A stretch of 42,156 nucleotides of DNA, taken from NCBI GenBank assembly GCA_007129355.1, contig SKVR01000179.1, forward strand, positions 1 to 42,156. Reading direction: 5' to 3'. This document shows positions 1-10,297 of this stretch, piece after piece. Numbering within the stretch: position 1 is the stretch's first letter; the number at the start of each line of letters is the position of its first letter. The position numbers and the translations under genes were made by a program. The stretch is from Bacteroidales bacterium. Its GTDB lineage: Bacteria; Bacteroidota; Bacteroidia; Bacteroidales; UBA7960. The notes beneath the pieces were generated by a model. That model ran no database searches, was not told the origin of the DNA, and saw only the letters and a program-made list of their open reading frames with translations.

Positions 1-136
1 TTCGATCAATGTACTATCTAAAGTAATTAACCGGGTACTCGCTCGCTTTTTGTTTGTCAATATCAAATATTTTCAAAGAACTATCTTTTCTATCCTGTTT
101 TTAACCCCTTCTCTCGAAATGGGTCCCCGTGTTTGG
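1..136 (-). other. Probable rRNA operon 5' leader (16S lies off the left edge)
   Basis: Read on the minus strand, the stretch after the promoter at 143-173 starts with a small hairpin (TCCCC/GGGGA, plus-strand 124-139). It then carries GTTCTTTGAAAAT (around 74-86), which resembles the boxA-like GTTCTTTGA element of Bacteroidota rRNA leaders, and then an ACAAACAAAAAGCGAGCGAG stretch. There is no credible protein here. Tandem strong promoters and a boxA-like leader together indicate a ribosomal RNA operon whose 16S gene begins beyond position 1. The 16S sequence itself is not in the window, so this is inference. Confidence 0.55.
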
Positions 137-142
137 GGAGTG

Positions 143-173
143 CAAAGGTAAAAACCTTTTTCTATTTGACAAG
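143..173 (-). promoter_or_regulatory. Bacteroidota-type promoter (proximal), directed left
   Basis: The minus strand shows TACCTTTG (143-150), matching the -7 consensus TAnnTTTG. A CTTG -33-like box lies at 170-173, with 19 bases between the two. It would start transcription near 136 and read off the left edge into the putative rRNA leader. Confidence 0.6.
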
Positions 174-311
174 AGTTTTTTTGAGAAATATTTTACGTCC
201 TGTCGTATTTTGTTGTTTGCCAGCATTTTCGAATCTGAAAAAAAATGGCACTTATCAATGAACTTAAAAAGGGTTGGAATCTTCTTTACAATCTCTATTG
301 CAAAAGGGTTA

Positions 312-345
312 CAAAGATACTAATTCTTAGCGAAAACTCATCAAA
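312..345 (-). promoter_or_regulatory. Bacteroidota-type promoter (distal), directed left
   Basis: The minus strand shows a perfect TATCTTTG (312-319) with TTTG at 342-345, 22 bases upstream. Together with the site at 143-173 it makes a tandem pair, as is common for rRNA operons. I see nothing recognisable at 174-311 or 346-410. Confidence 0.5.
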
Positions 346-410
346 AAAAGATGCCTTTTTTATCAACACCCTCTAACTATCTGATTACGTTGAGATATGG
401 GGAAAAGTTA

Positions 411-1376
411 CTATTCGGATAGCTTTTCAACAATATTTTCAATACTCACACCTTCGGCTTCCGCCTTATAATTGCGCACGACTCTATGTCTGAGCACATC
501 ATTGGCAATAGAATTTACATCTTCTATATCAGGTGAATATTTACCGTTTATCGCTGCATTGCATTTGGCACCCAGAATAAGATATTGTGATGCTCTTGGC
601 CCGGCACCCCAGCTAATATATTCTTTTGCTAAAGGGTGGGCATCCGGCGATGTGGGTCTGGTTCTGGATGCGAGCCTTACGGCGTATTCTATAACATTGT
701 CAGGAACGGGTATTTTCCTTATCAGCTTCTGAAAGAAAATTATATCCTGTGCCGTAAGAACTACTTCAAGATCTTTCCGGATGTCGGCAGTGGTAGTTTT
801 AACTACCTGAACTTCCTCTTCAAAACTTGGATAATCAAGCCAAACATTAAACATAAACCTGTCGAGCTGAGCTTCTGGTAAGGGATAAGTACCCTCCTGT
901 TCAATAGGATTTTGTGTAGCCAGTACAAAAAACGGATCATCCAGTTTATAAGTTATACCTGCTGCAGTGACAGATTTCTCCTGCATAGCTTCAAGAAGTG
1001 CCGACTGAGTTTTGGGAGGTGTTCTGTTGATCTCATCAGCCAGGATTACATTGGCAAAAACCGGCCCTTCGATAAATCGAAAATTTCTGGTTTCATCCAG
1101 AATTTCGGTACCAATAATATCGGATGGCATAAGGTCTGGGGTAAACTGAATACGGTTATATTTCAAACCTAATGTTTGCGCAATGGTATTTACGAGCAAT
1201 GTTTTTGCAAGACCGGGTACCCCAACCAGCAAACAATGACCACGGCCGAAAATTGAAATAATGACTTTTCTGATTACTTCATCCTGCCCTATAATTACCT
1301 TACCAATCTCATCTCTGAGCCTATTATAGTTAATAGCAAAAGCATCAAGGGCTTCCACATCTGATTTGAATTCCAT
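411..1376 (-). CDS. MoxR-family AAA+ ATPase
   Basis: A 321-residue MoxR-type AAA+ ATPase, a cytoplasmic chaperone-like enzyme that usually works with von Willebrand factor A proteins in metal insertion or envelope-stress functions. Walker A is GVPGLAKT at residues 52-59, Walker B is NVILADEI at 109-116, and the family stretch NRTPPKTQSALLEAMQE follows. Sensor and lid regions are complete and the length is normal. It starts at ATG 1376, 24 bases after the upstream SurA-like gene, and is the last gene of a long minus-strand run. The DUF58 and vWA genes that normally follow moxR are absent: the next thing downstream is the putative rRNA promoter region. The family is certain; the client is unknown. 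Confidence 0.93.
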   Translation of the reverse strand: MEFKSDVEALDAFAINYNRLRDEIGKVIIGQDEVIRKVIISIFGRGHCLLVGVPGLAKTLLVNTIAQTLGLKYNRIQFTPDLMPSDIIGTEILDETRNFRFIEGPVFANVILADEINRTPPKTQSALLEAMQEKSVTAAGITYKLDDPFFVLATQNPIEQEGTYPLPEAQLDRFMFNVWLDYPSFEEEVQVVKTTTADIRKDLEVVLTAQDIIFFQKLIRKIPVPDNVIEYAVRLASRTRPTSPDAHPLAKEYISWGAGPRASQYLILGAKCNAAINGKYSPDIEDVNSIANDVLRHRVVRNYKAEAEGVSIENIVEKLSE

Positions 1377-1400
1377 ATAATTAATTTAACAGGTTAACGA

Positions 1401-2768
1401 TTACCTGGGTGCCTGGGCTACCCTATCCGTCCACTGGATGGAAAAATCACAATTCAGATAGATCTCGTTAATTGAGATGTAAGTGTTTCCAATCCTTCTT
1501 TTGATCCAATCTTGCACAACCTTCATTTTTTCTTGGTTAAGGGCTAATTGCTGAACAAAATCATAGTCTCCATCCATAGAAGCAACATGTGCATCTATGC
1601 GCTTGTTCACTTTGACAATCCTGAATGCCTGTTTTCCTTCTTCAGTCACCTTGGGCACCGGACTTGAAATTTGCCCTTCATCAAGCCTGTCGATTACAAA
1701 AAATAAATTCTGTTCTATTTCTTCATTCTTAAATCGTGTTGTATTTGTGAAGGGATTAATCATAATTCCACCATTGACTTTACCGGGGTCATCAGAAAAT
1801 TTCAGTGCAGCTTCGGCAAATGTAATTTCTTCGTTATTAATCAACCTTCTTATGCTGTCAAGTTTATTTCTGGCATTACTGAGTTGCAGAGGAGATATCT
1901 TGGGTTGCATCAGAATGTGCCTGACATTGATTTGCTCCCCCCTTCTTTCTATCATCTGTAAAATATGGTATCCGGCTTGTGTTTCAATAATTTCAGAGAT
2001 TTCTCCGGGTCTGAGACCAAAAGCTGTGGCTTCAAACTCAGGATATAATTCACCTCTTCCGTAAAGACCAAGTTCGCCCCCTCTGCGCGCAGATCCAGGG
2101 TCTTCAGAGTAAAGGATTGCGAGAGTGCTGAAACTTTCGCCCTGGAGAATTCTTTCCCTGAGTTCATTAAGTCGTCTTTTGGTTTCAGCAATTTCATCCT
2201 TCTCTACCGGAGGTTTAATAACAATCTGAGCCAGTTCGGTTTCGCTTTCTACAGTTGGGATGCTATCGGGGGGCAAACTATTGAAAAATCGACGTACATC
2301 GGAAGGAGTTACTCTTATATTTTGTGTAATCTGAGCTTCCATCATCTGGCTAAGCTCCTGTTCTCTTATGAGTGGTCTGAACTCATCTTTAAGTTCTTCA
2401 ATGGTTTTTCCATAATATGCTTCGAGTTGTTCTCGTGAACCGATTTGTTGAATAAAAAACCTGAGACGTCGCTCAAGGATTTGCTCTACCTGCATATCAG
2501 ATACTTCAATACTATCAATAACTGCCTGGTTGAAGAGAAGCTTCTGATAAAGCATTTCGTCTAATAATTCGCACTGGGGGTTTGAACCAAAAGTGATTCC
2601 CTGAGATTCAAGCTGTCTTTGCTGATTGAATAAATCCGATTTAAGAATAGCACTATTACCAACAACTGCAACTACCCGATCGATAATGACCTTTTCCTGG
2701 GCTACTATTTGCGAAATGAAACTAAGAATGAATACTGTGGCTATAAAAGCCGAATATAGATTTTTCAT
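1401..2768 (-). CDS. SurA-like periplasmic peptidylprolyl isomerase
   Basis: A 455-residue periplasmic foldase of the SurA/parvulin family, expected to escort outer-membrane proteins through the periplasm. A signal peptide covers residues 1-23 (ends IVAQ). A SurA N-terminal helical domain spans about 25-150 (starts with DRVVAVVGNSAILKSDL). The first PpiC domain is at about 175-275 (SEDPGSARRGGELG, then GYHILQM), and a second, more divergent one at about 280-392 (NVRHILMQP, FSDDPGKVNGG). It starts at ATG 2768. It is third in a row of related foldase genes (3732-5750, 2823-3674 and this one), so the three are probably co-expressed. A strict surA orthology cannot be claimed because several paralogues sit together. 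Confidence 0.9.
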   Translation of the reverse strand: MKNLYSAFIATVFILSFISQIVAQEKVIIDRVVAVVGNSAILKSDLFNQQRQLESQGITFGSNPQCELLDEMLYQKLLFNQAVIDSIEVSDMQVEQILERRLRFFIQQIGSREQLEAYYGKTIEELKDEFRPLIREQELSQMMEAQITQNIRVTPSDVRRFFNSLPPDSIPTVESETELAQIVIKPPVEKDEIAETKRRLNELRERILQGESFSTLAILYSEDPGSARRGGELGLYGRGELYPEFEATAFGLRPGEISEIIETQAGYHILQMIERRGEQINVRHILMQPKISPLQLSNARNKLDSIRRLINNEEITFAEAALKFSDDPGKVNGGIMINPFTNTTRFKNEEIEQNLFFVIDRLDEGQISSPVPKVTEEGKQAFRIVKVNKRIDAHVASMDGDYDFVQQLALNQEKMKVVQDWIKRRIGNTYISINEIYLNCDFSIQWTDRVAQAPR

Positions 2769-2822
2769 TATTTTTAAAAAGTTTAATTTTAATTTTCAAA
2801 ATGAAGCCCATGAAGTAATGGG

Positions 2823-3674
2823 TTAATAAACTTCAAAACTTCCGTTGCTGGCTGCATTTTTAAAAAGTTCATGTCTGAATTTATTTATTAATTCCTGTTT
2901 TCTGTGGTTAAGGATGATTGCTTTAATGTTATCACTTTGAAATGCTATGGGTGACGCACTTCCCTCAAGCCGGTAATCAATGATATGTAGGAAATAGCGA
3001 TAGAAGTCATCTGTTCTTTCCAGAAAACTGTTATTTCTTAAGAAAGACTCCGTGTTTTGTGGATTTACAGGCATATCCCTTAAGATATCAGAGAAAACAA
3101 ACCATGCATCACTATCGAGAAAATAACTGGCAGCATTATTAATACAATACTCTTCGAGAGAGATCAAGTCCTGCTCACTTTCAGATCTTATGAGTCTTCT
3201 TACTGTATTAATCTCCGGTGCATCAAGAGGAAGTTTGACAAACTTAACCTGTACAATATGGTCTCTGAGTTTAAACTCATCCTGATGTTTTTCATAATAC
3301 TCAGCCATTAGCTTAGGGGTAATAACAGTATCCAGGTTTGCTTTGATGTAGTGATTTTCATAGGAAAATATGATAAGTGAATTTCTGTAATTCTCAACTT
3401 TCCGCTGAAAATCGGCATAGTCTGCGGTCAGATTTTTTTCTGCATCCGCAAGATATACCTGCTGCCTTACCCAGTTGTCAATATATCTTTTGATTATAAC
3501 AGCACTATCTGCAGCATTGACGCCAGGGGTTATTATTCCCTGAAGATCTGATTTATAAAGGTATTTGTTATTGACCCTGGCAACTCTCTCGTCAGCACTT
3601 CTTCCACTAAACCAGGAGCATGCTCCAAAAAAGCTTGTCGAGAAAATAATTAATATGACAATGAATTTCTGCAT
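2823..3674 (-). CDS. SurA-N-like lipoprotein without a parvulin core
   Basis: A 283-residue predicted lipoprotein with lipobox FFGAC (Cys19). After the signal the stretch ERVARVNNKYLYKSDL resembles the start of SurA-type chaperone domains, followed by a helical region (YIDNWVRQQVYLADAEKN) like the SurA N-domain. No PpiC motif (G-rich SDDPS..GG..G) is present, so it should be a chaperone or scaffold rather than an active isomerase. It sits between two PpiC-containing foldase genes with 57- and 54-base gaps, which supports a shared role in outer-membrane protein handling. The function is inferred from fold resemblance and context only. Confidence 0.75.
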   Translation of the reverse strand: MQKFIVILIIFSTSFFGACSWFSGRSADERVARVNNKYLYKSDLQGIITPGVNAADSAVIIKRYIDNWVRQQVYLADAEKNLTADYADFQRKVENYRNSLIIFSYENHYIKANLDTVITPKLMAEYYEKHQDEFKLRDHIVQVKFVKLPLDAPEINTVRRLIRSESEQDLISLEEYCINNAASYFLDSDAWFVFSDILRDMPVNPQNTESFLRNNSFLERTDDFYRYFLHIIDYRLEGSASPIAFQSDNIKAIILNHRKQELINKFRHELFKNAASNGSFEVY

Positions 3675-3731
3675 CCACTAAAAATTAATACTATTATGGG
3701 AAACGTTTATTATTCTCTAATGTTATATAAA

Positions 3732-5750
3732 TTATTCCCCAATCAACAATTCAAGGGCATCGGTATTAACGATGTATTCATATTTGCTGCGCAATTCCTT
3801 TACCCATTTTTTCTCCAGGTAATTCTGATAATCGGCAATTACGAGGCCGCGCACTTCATTCATCTTTTTGGGTTGTGAAGGTAAAAACTCATTTACCCTT
3901 ACAACGGCAAAATTGTTACCAGATTTAATAACATTCGAAACCCCTCGTCGGGTATCTGTTTCTGAGAGCAAAGGATTCTGTTCAGTTTCCATGAGTCCTT
4001 TTTCTGATGATACCTCAAGTTGAGAAGATGAATTGAATGTCTTCATAAGTTCATCGTGCGAAATATCCCGTCGTTGTGCTCTGCGGATTTGCTTTCTGCC
4101 TGCCTTTGCTGCCTTTTCCGAATTGAAGGTATAGATCTCAACATCGAACCGGTCATTCCACATGTAGTTTTCAATATTATTTTCAAAAAACTCCCTTAAT
4201 CCGGTCGTGTCCTGCATGGCCTTGCTCCATACCTTTTGATCTGTAAGCTCAAAGAGTAATATTCCATCATGATATTCTTTCATGATCTGCCTGAATTCAG
4301 GATACTTATTCTTCAACTGACTTTCTTCGTAGTCAAGTAGATTCTGATCACGGAAATTCAGATACATAGTGTTTACATAATTTCTAACAGATTCAGGGGT
4401 CCTCATGGACTGAACAATTGCAAGGTAATTTGCGAAATCCTGCTGAGTAAAAGTATTATCAGCAAATGAGAATAACAGGTCATTATGCCCATCTAACAGG
4501 CTCTTATCCCATCTTCCCTGGAAAACACTTTCATCAACCACTTCAAAAAATATTTGAAGATTCTGACTATATTCGCTGAAATCATTTTCATTCTTTATTC
4601 TCTCCAAAACTGCATTCTGGCTAAGTTTTGCCCTGTTGTCTCTGCTTATCCTGTTTTTGAGATCAGCTTTTGCTTCATCCTCAGGAGGCAAAGTTTTATC
4701 TTTTAGTTTTATCAGATGCCACCCGAATTGTGTTCTTACGGGTTCTGATATCTGTTCTGGTTCATTAAGTTCAGCAATTGCTTTAATAAATTCAGGTACC
4801 ATTCTGTTGGAAGTGAAAGCGGGAAGCTCTCCTCCTCTTCTACCTGACGCTTTATCATCAGAGAACCTTTCGGCCAGGTTTTCAAAATCTTCCCCATCCA
4901 ACACTTTCTGATAAATTTCTTCAACCTTAGCTTTAGCCTGTTGCTGATTGGTTTCAGGAGCGTCTGCGGCAACATTAACCATGATATGAGCCACACTGGC
5001 CTTTCCCATAGCAGGCAACTTGTCAGCAACTTTTATAATATGATAGCCAAAACTGGTTCTTACCGGCATAGAGACTTCATTTACCGGGGTATTGTAAACT
5101 ACATTTTCGAAAGGATACACCATATCCATCACAGAGAAATATCCAAGGTCGCCTGAATTGCCACTCATGGCGGGTCGGTTGGCTGTTGCGGTCATTCCCT
5201 TGGCTGAAGGATCATCTGAATATTCTACTGCAAGAGCGGAGAAATCTTCACCAACTAAAATTCTCTCTCTAAGGCTCATAATTTTATTCCATGCAGCCAG
5301 TGTATCGGCCGGATCAGCATGTTCTTCAACAGAAATCAGGATATGTGAAGCTCTCACGTCATATTGTAATCGTTCGTATGCTTCTTCAACTAAATCTTCA
5401 GCAATATTCTGATCACTCAAGTAAGGCTGGGCCAGTTGCTGACGATATCCGGCAAGTTCATCAATGAAGGTTGCATGGGTATCGAGTCCAAGCTGAATTG
5501 CTTCATATACCTTTAGATTGAAGTTGACAAACAACTCAAGATATTCATCAACGGATCTTGGGTCCATAACCTGCGGATTGAGATTGTTTTTTGAATAAAC
5601 ATATTCAAATTCCGAAACCGTAATCTCCCGATCATTAATTTTCAGTAAAACAGGGTCATCTGAAGTTATACCTGCAAATGACTGAAAACCAAACAGTAAG
5701 ATAAACAATATAAATCCGCATAATCCTTTTATCAGATTCAGGTTTTTCAT
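3732..5750 (-). CDS. Double-PpiC periplasmic foldase
   Basis: A 672-residue secreted peptidylprolyl isomerase. The signal peptide ends near residue 26 (FQSFA). A chaperone-like N-domain (LKINDREITVSEFEYVY) precedes two parvulin domains at about 130-243 (ASHILIS...SGDLGYFSV...GYHIIKV) and 250-352 (VAHIMVN...GRRGGELPAF...GWHLIKL). A long alpha-helical C-terminal region of about 300 residues has no recognised domain. It is longer than classical SurA. It starts at ATG 5750, is the first of three foldase genes, and lies 39 bases downstream of guaB. Known family biology points to outer-membrane protein folding; the extra C-terminal region is unexplained. Confidence 0.88.
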   Translation of the reverse strand: MKNLNLIKGLCGFILFILLFGFQSFAGITSDDPVLLKINDREITVSEFEYVYSKNNLNPQVMDPRSVDEYLELFVNFNLKVYEAIQLGLDTHATFIDELAGYRQQLAQPYLSDQNIAEDLVEEAYERLQYDVRASHILISVEEHADPADTLAAWNKIMSLRERILVGEDFSALAVEYSDDPSAKGMTATANRPAMSGNSGDLGYFSVMDMVYPFENVVYNTPVNEVSMPVRTSFGYHIIKVADKLPAMGKASVAHIMVNVAADAPETNQQQAKAKVEEIYQKVLDGEDFENLAERFSDDKASGRRGGELPAFTSNRMVPEFIKAIAELNEPEQISEPVRTQFGWHLIKLKDKTLPPEDEAKADLKNRISRDNRAKLSQNAVLERIKNENDFSEYSQNLQIFFEVVDESVFQGRWDKSLLDGHNDLLFSFADNTFTQQDFANYLAIVQSMRTPESVRNYVNTMYLNFRDQNLLDYEESQLKNKYPEFRQIMKEYHDGILLFELTDQKVWSKAMQDTTGLREFFENNIENYMWNDRFDVEIYTFNSEKAAKAGRKQIRRAQRRDISHDELMKTFNSSSQLEVSSEKGLMETEQNPLLSETDTRRGVSNVIKSGNNFAVVRVNEFLPSQPKKMNEVRGLVIADYQNYLEKKWVKELRSKYEYIVNTDALELLIGE

Positions 5751-5789
5751 AACATTCTTTTTTATCTGTTTATAATTTAAACTTAGAGC

Positions 5790-7301
<1,512 letters not shown>

Positions 7302-7397
7302 TTAAGCATACCACATCTAAAAAATACTAAAATCAAAAGCTCTCCAAACACCTGAATATCGGAGAAAAATCAAAGTTGTGTCTGAAACCGGAAAAAA

Positions 7398-8948
7398 TCA
7401 TCTGACCAAAACCATTGTGCCCGGTTTCTCATGACTTTTGCCTGAATGATCTGAATATCTTATTACGTAAGAATAAACCCCTGCAGGAGCTTCACGACCG
7501 TTTATTCTTCCGTCCCATCCGGAATAATGATCATCAGTTGTAAAAATGCGTTCACCCCAGCGATTAAATATGGTCATGTTGTAAGAGGATGGTGTGAAAA
7601 ACGCAAAACGAGGTTTAAAAATGCGGTTTTCAGCAATGGCACTTTTTGGTTTAAATGCATTGGGAATAAAAACATCCGTTTCCCTTTCCAGTGTGGCAAT
7701 GTTTGATAAAACAAATTCGGGCCCGGTGACATGATCTGAAGGCATTTCAACTGCCATAATGCGGTAATTTATCACTCCGGATTGCTCATTTTCAATAAGG
7801 TATGATAAATTGTCACTGTATGATCGGGTAAACGGATCGACTCGGTCAAGTATTTCAAACTCATTCATTCCATGAAGTTTACGTAAAAGGACATATTCAT
7901 ACACACCATGTTCCCAGCCATTGTAAAAATTCCATTCAATTACATTTTCAGAAACTGATAAAGGATTTACTGATGTATAAATAGTTGAAACTTCATGGCT
8001 TGTAAGTACATGTGCCATGCAGGAATCTAATACCTGAACCCGATATTTTTCAGAACGTTCGGATGCCAGGGGATTATTATCATCAAATCTGATTCTGTCA
8101 CCTGATGAGAATAATGTATCTGAACTAACAAACGCATTTTCACCACTATCCCATCGTTGAAGTATATATCCTGCCCCATCAACTGAGCTATCCACCAGCA
8201 AATCCATCTCAACATTTTCAGAACCTGCATCAAGACTAAGGCGTCTTACCTCAATAAACATTGGTGCCGGAGCAAAATTCACATCAATGCATCTTGCATT
8301 GGATGTTGATGAAATGTTAGTTTCAGAATGATAAGAACGTAAATTAAAACAATATTTTCCTTCTTCTTCGACCGGAAAAAACAAGTGCTGAGCATTTACA
8401 GCAACTGCTGTTTGATTTGTAAACCCCTGATCATTGAATGACCAGATTACGTTTGTATTATCAAAAGGAACCGGCAAAGGTACAGGAGTTCCGGCAGATG
8501 TGGTAACCTCATAATTATTCCAACTGATAAAGATTTGTCGGTTGCAAATATCGTATTCAGGTAACTTTTGAAAAATGGTTTGATGTGCCTCATTACTCAC
8601 TGCAAAACTATCTTCATTTGGATCCCTGGCAACCACATAATAGGAATATGCTTTATTTCCGGCATTAACTCCTGTATCCAGGTAAGATGATTGAGTGAGG
8701 GGCAGCTGAATGATTGGAGCATACCTATCATCATCAAGCCTGCGGTGAATTTCAATGTAGCCATCCTGCACATCAGTTTCCAATGTCCAGCCAATGATCA
8801 CATGATTGTTTTCATTCACACTCACGGAGTCCAATGTAATGAATGACTCTGCATGTGTAGCTGGTAAAAAGACAAAAATAAGAAGTATTGTTGCCAGGCA
8901 ATACATCCATTTTCCAATGAATTTTATATTTATTTCTTTTGTTCTCAA
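7398..8948 (-). CDS. Secreted protein with gliding-type (T9SS) C-terminal domain
   Basis: A 516-residue exported protein. An N-terminal hydrophobic segment (CLATILLIFVFLPATHA) acts as signal peptide. The middle consists of repeated beta-sandwich, FN3-like stretches. Residues about 423-516 form the gliding motility-associated C-terminal domain (VFIPNAFKPKS, then MTIFNRWGERIF, SGWDG and PAGVYSYVIRYSD), which is the type B sorting signal of the type IX secretion system. It is therefore expected on the cell surface or released. The start is uncertain: TTG at 8948 gives a good basic n-region (MRTKEINIKFIGKW), while ATG at 8906 gives a shorter, uncharged one. It lies 45 bases after the M16-like gene. 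Its exact role is unknown. Confidence 0.88.
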   Translation of the reverse strand: MRTKEINIKFIGKWMYCLATILLIFVFLPATHAESFITLDSVSVNENNHVIIGWTLETDVQDGYIEIHRRLDDDRYAPIIQLPLTQSSYLDTGVNAGNKAYSYYVVARDPNEDSFAVSNEAHQTIFQKLPEYDICNRQIFISWNNYEVTTSAGTPVPLPVPFDNTNVIWSFNDQGFTNQTAVAVNAQHLFFPVEEEGKYCFNLRSYHSETNISSTSNARCIDVNFAPAPMFIEVRRLSLDAGSENVEMDLLVDSSVDGAGYILQRWDSGENAFVSSDTLFSSGDRIRFDDNNPLASERSEKYRVQVLDSCMAHVLTSHEVSTIYTSVNPLSVSENVIEWNFYNGWEHGVYEYVLLRKLHGMNEFEILDRVDPFTRSYSDNLSYLIENEQSGVINYRIMAVEMPSDHVTGPEFVLSNIATLERETDVFIPNAFKPKSAIAENRIFKPRFAFFTPSSYNMTIFNRWGERIFTTDDHYSGWDGRINGREAPAGVYSYVIRYSDHSGKSHEKPGTMVLVR

Positions 8949-8993
8949 TCTATAATTTACTTGTTTTGAAAGCTCAGAATCACCCTAATTATT

Positions 8994-10274
8994 TTATCCC
9001 ACCACTAATTCTATCATTTGATCTTCGTGGAGGTACTTTTCAGCAGTTTTCTGGATATCCTCAGATGTGAAGTTTTTCAGTGTTTTTAAATAATCTTTGA
9101 ACCATTCATAATCCTGACTGAAAAGAAAGATCTCTTTAAACCTTTCACTTTGCATGAAGGGTCCGTCAAATGAACGTAAAAAGCTGCCCGACAAATAATT
9201 TCTCAGCATTATAATTTCATGTTCACCTGCCGGGTTCTGACGCAAACGCCTAAGTTCATTGTATACTTCTTCCAGTGCCTTATCTTTTACCTGCTTACCC
9301 ACCTGTGACCCAATAAAAAAGTACGCTGCTCTCAAAAGATTTATAATGGCAGAGTTGATGCCATATGTATAGCCCTTTTCCTGCCGGATGTTTCGCATAA
9401 GCCTTGATCCAAAATAACCGCCAAGTAGTGTATTGGTTATGGAAAGCATATGATAATCAGGATGGTCACGATTAATCATCAGCTTACCGACTCGAATGGC
9501 CGATTGTAAGGCTTCTTTTTTTTCGATGTAATGTTTTGGGTTTGTCGGTATTTGTGGTTTAATAATAATATTCTCCTGCTGTTTCTGATGTTCCCAGTAA
9601 AAGTTATCAAGTGTCTTATTTATAATCTCTACAATCTCTTCGGGATAATTCCCGGCAATAAAGCAAACTGCATTTGCAGGATAAAAGATTGCTTGATGAA
9701 AGCTAATAAGATCATCCCTTACAACCTTTACAAAGTCATCATCTTCAAGCATTTTACCATAAGGATGCAAAGGACCAAAGATAAGTTCAGCAAAATGCAT
9801 GCGAGCAATGTACTGTACCTTTCTCTTGTTTACCAGATACTTTTGCTTTCGGTTTCTGAGAAAAATATGCATTTCATCTTCAGGGAAAACAGGCATGGTA
9901 ATAATCTCCAGCAAAAGCTCAAGTGCTGGTTTAAGATGTTTGGTGAGGGATACAAAACCAACAGAGATAATATCTTTTTGCGCATCGATCTGAAGCGAAA
10001 CTCCATAAAAATCCCACAACTGATTAATTTGTTCTGATGTTTTGTTTTTTGTGCCACTTTTAAGAAGATTGGCAGTGGTGAATGCCTGTAAGGGTTTCGA
10101 TTGATGGCAGCTTCCTGATTTAAATACCAGCTCAAACTTAATGATTTCCTGGCTCCCTCCTTTTTGCATAAATACAGGGATTCCATTTTTCATAAAACTG
10201 GTTTGTGGTTGCAGAAAATTTACATCTTCAATGAGTTTCAGTTCAGGCGCAATAGATCTTTCAGCAAACGGCAT
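8994..10274 (-). CDS. M16-family peptidase-like protein, catalytically inactive
   Basis: A 426-residue insulinase/M16-fold protein. The fold is shown by FELVFKSGSCHQSKPLQAF near the N-terminus and the later GGYFGSRLMRNIRQEKGYTYG motif, which is the R/Y substrate-binding element of the C-domain. The zinc motif HxxEH is missing: the expected place reads CHQSKPLQAF. It lies 23 bases downstream of an M16 gene that keeps HLFEH. Such active/inactive pairs form heterodimers in the family (mitochondrial processing peptidase, PqqF-like pairs). This copy would supply the R/Y binding half. No signal peptide is visible, so it is probably cytoplasmic. Confidence 0.9.
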   Translation of the reverse strand: MPFAERSIAPELKLIEDVNFLQPQTSFMKNGIPVFMQKGGSQEIIKFELVFKSGSCHQSKPLQAFTTANLLKSGTKNKTSEQINQLWDFYGVSLQIDAQKDIISVGFVSLTKHLKPALELLLEIITMPVFPEDEMHIFLRNRKQKYLVNKRKVQYIARMHFAELIFGPLHPYGKMLEDDDFVKVVRDDLISFHQAIFYPANAVCFIAGNYPEEIVEIINKTLDNFYWEHQKQQENIIIKPQIPTNPKHYIEKKEALQSAIRVGKLMINRDHPDYHMLSITNTLLGGYFGSRLMRNIRQEKGYTYGINSAIINLLRAAYFFIGSQVGKQVKDKALEEVYNELRRLRQNPAGEHEIIMLRNYLSGSFLRSFDGPFMQSERFKEIFLFSQDYEWFKDYLKTLKNFTSEDIQKTAEKYLHEDQMIELVVG

Positions 10275-10297
10275 CAGTTATCGTTTTAAGTTCATTT

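Noticed and set aside
129-323. Plus-strand 64-codon frame in the left-edge region
   Set aside because: It overlaps the minus-strand promoters and the rRNA-type leader, has a skewed Lys/Phe-rich composition and resembles no protein.
343-361. Terminator-like hairpin after moxR (AAAAAAG/CTTTTTT)
   Set aside because: The stem is almost wholly A/T, and the site overlaps the -33 box of the distal promoter; too weak to call.
9531-10037. 168-codon plus-strand frame opposite the inactive M16 gene
   Set aside because: Antisense shadow of a well-supported coding region; no domain and no promoter.
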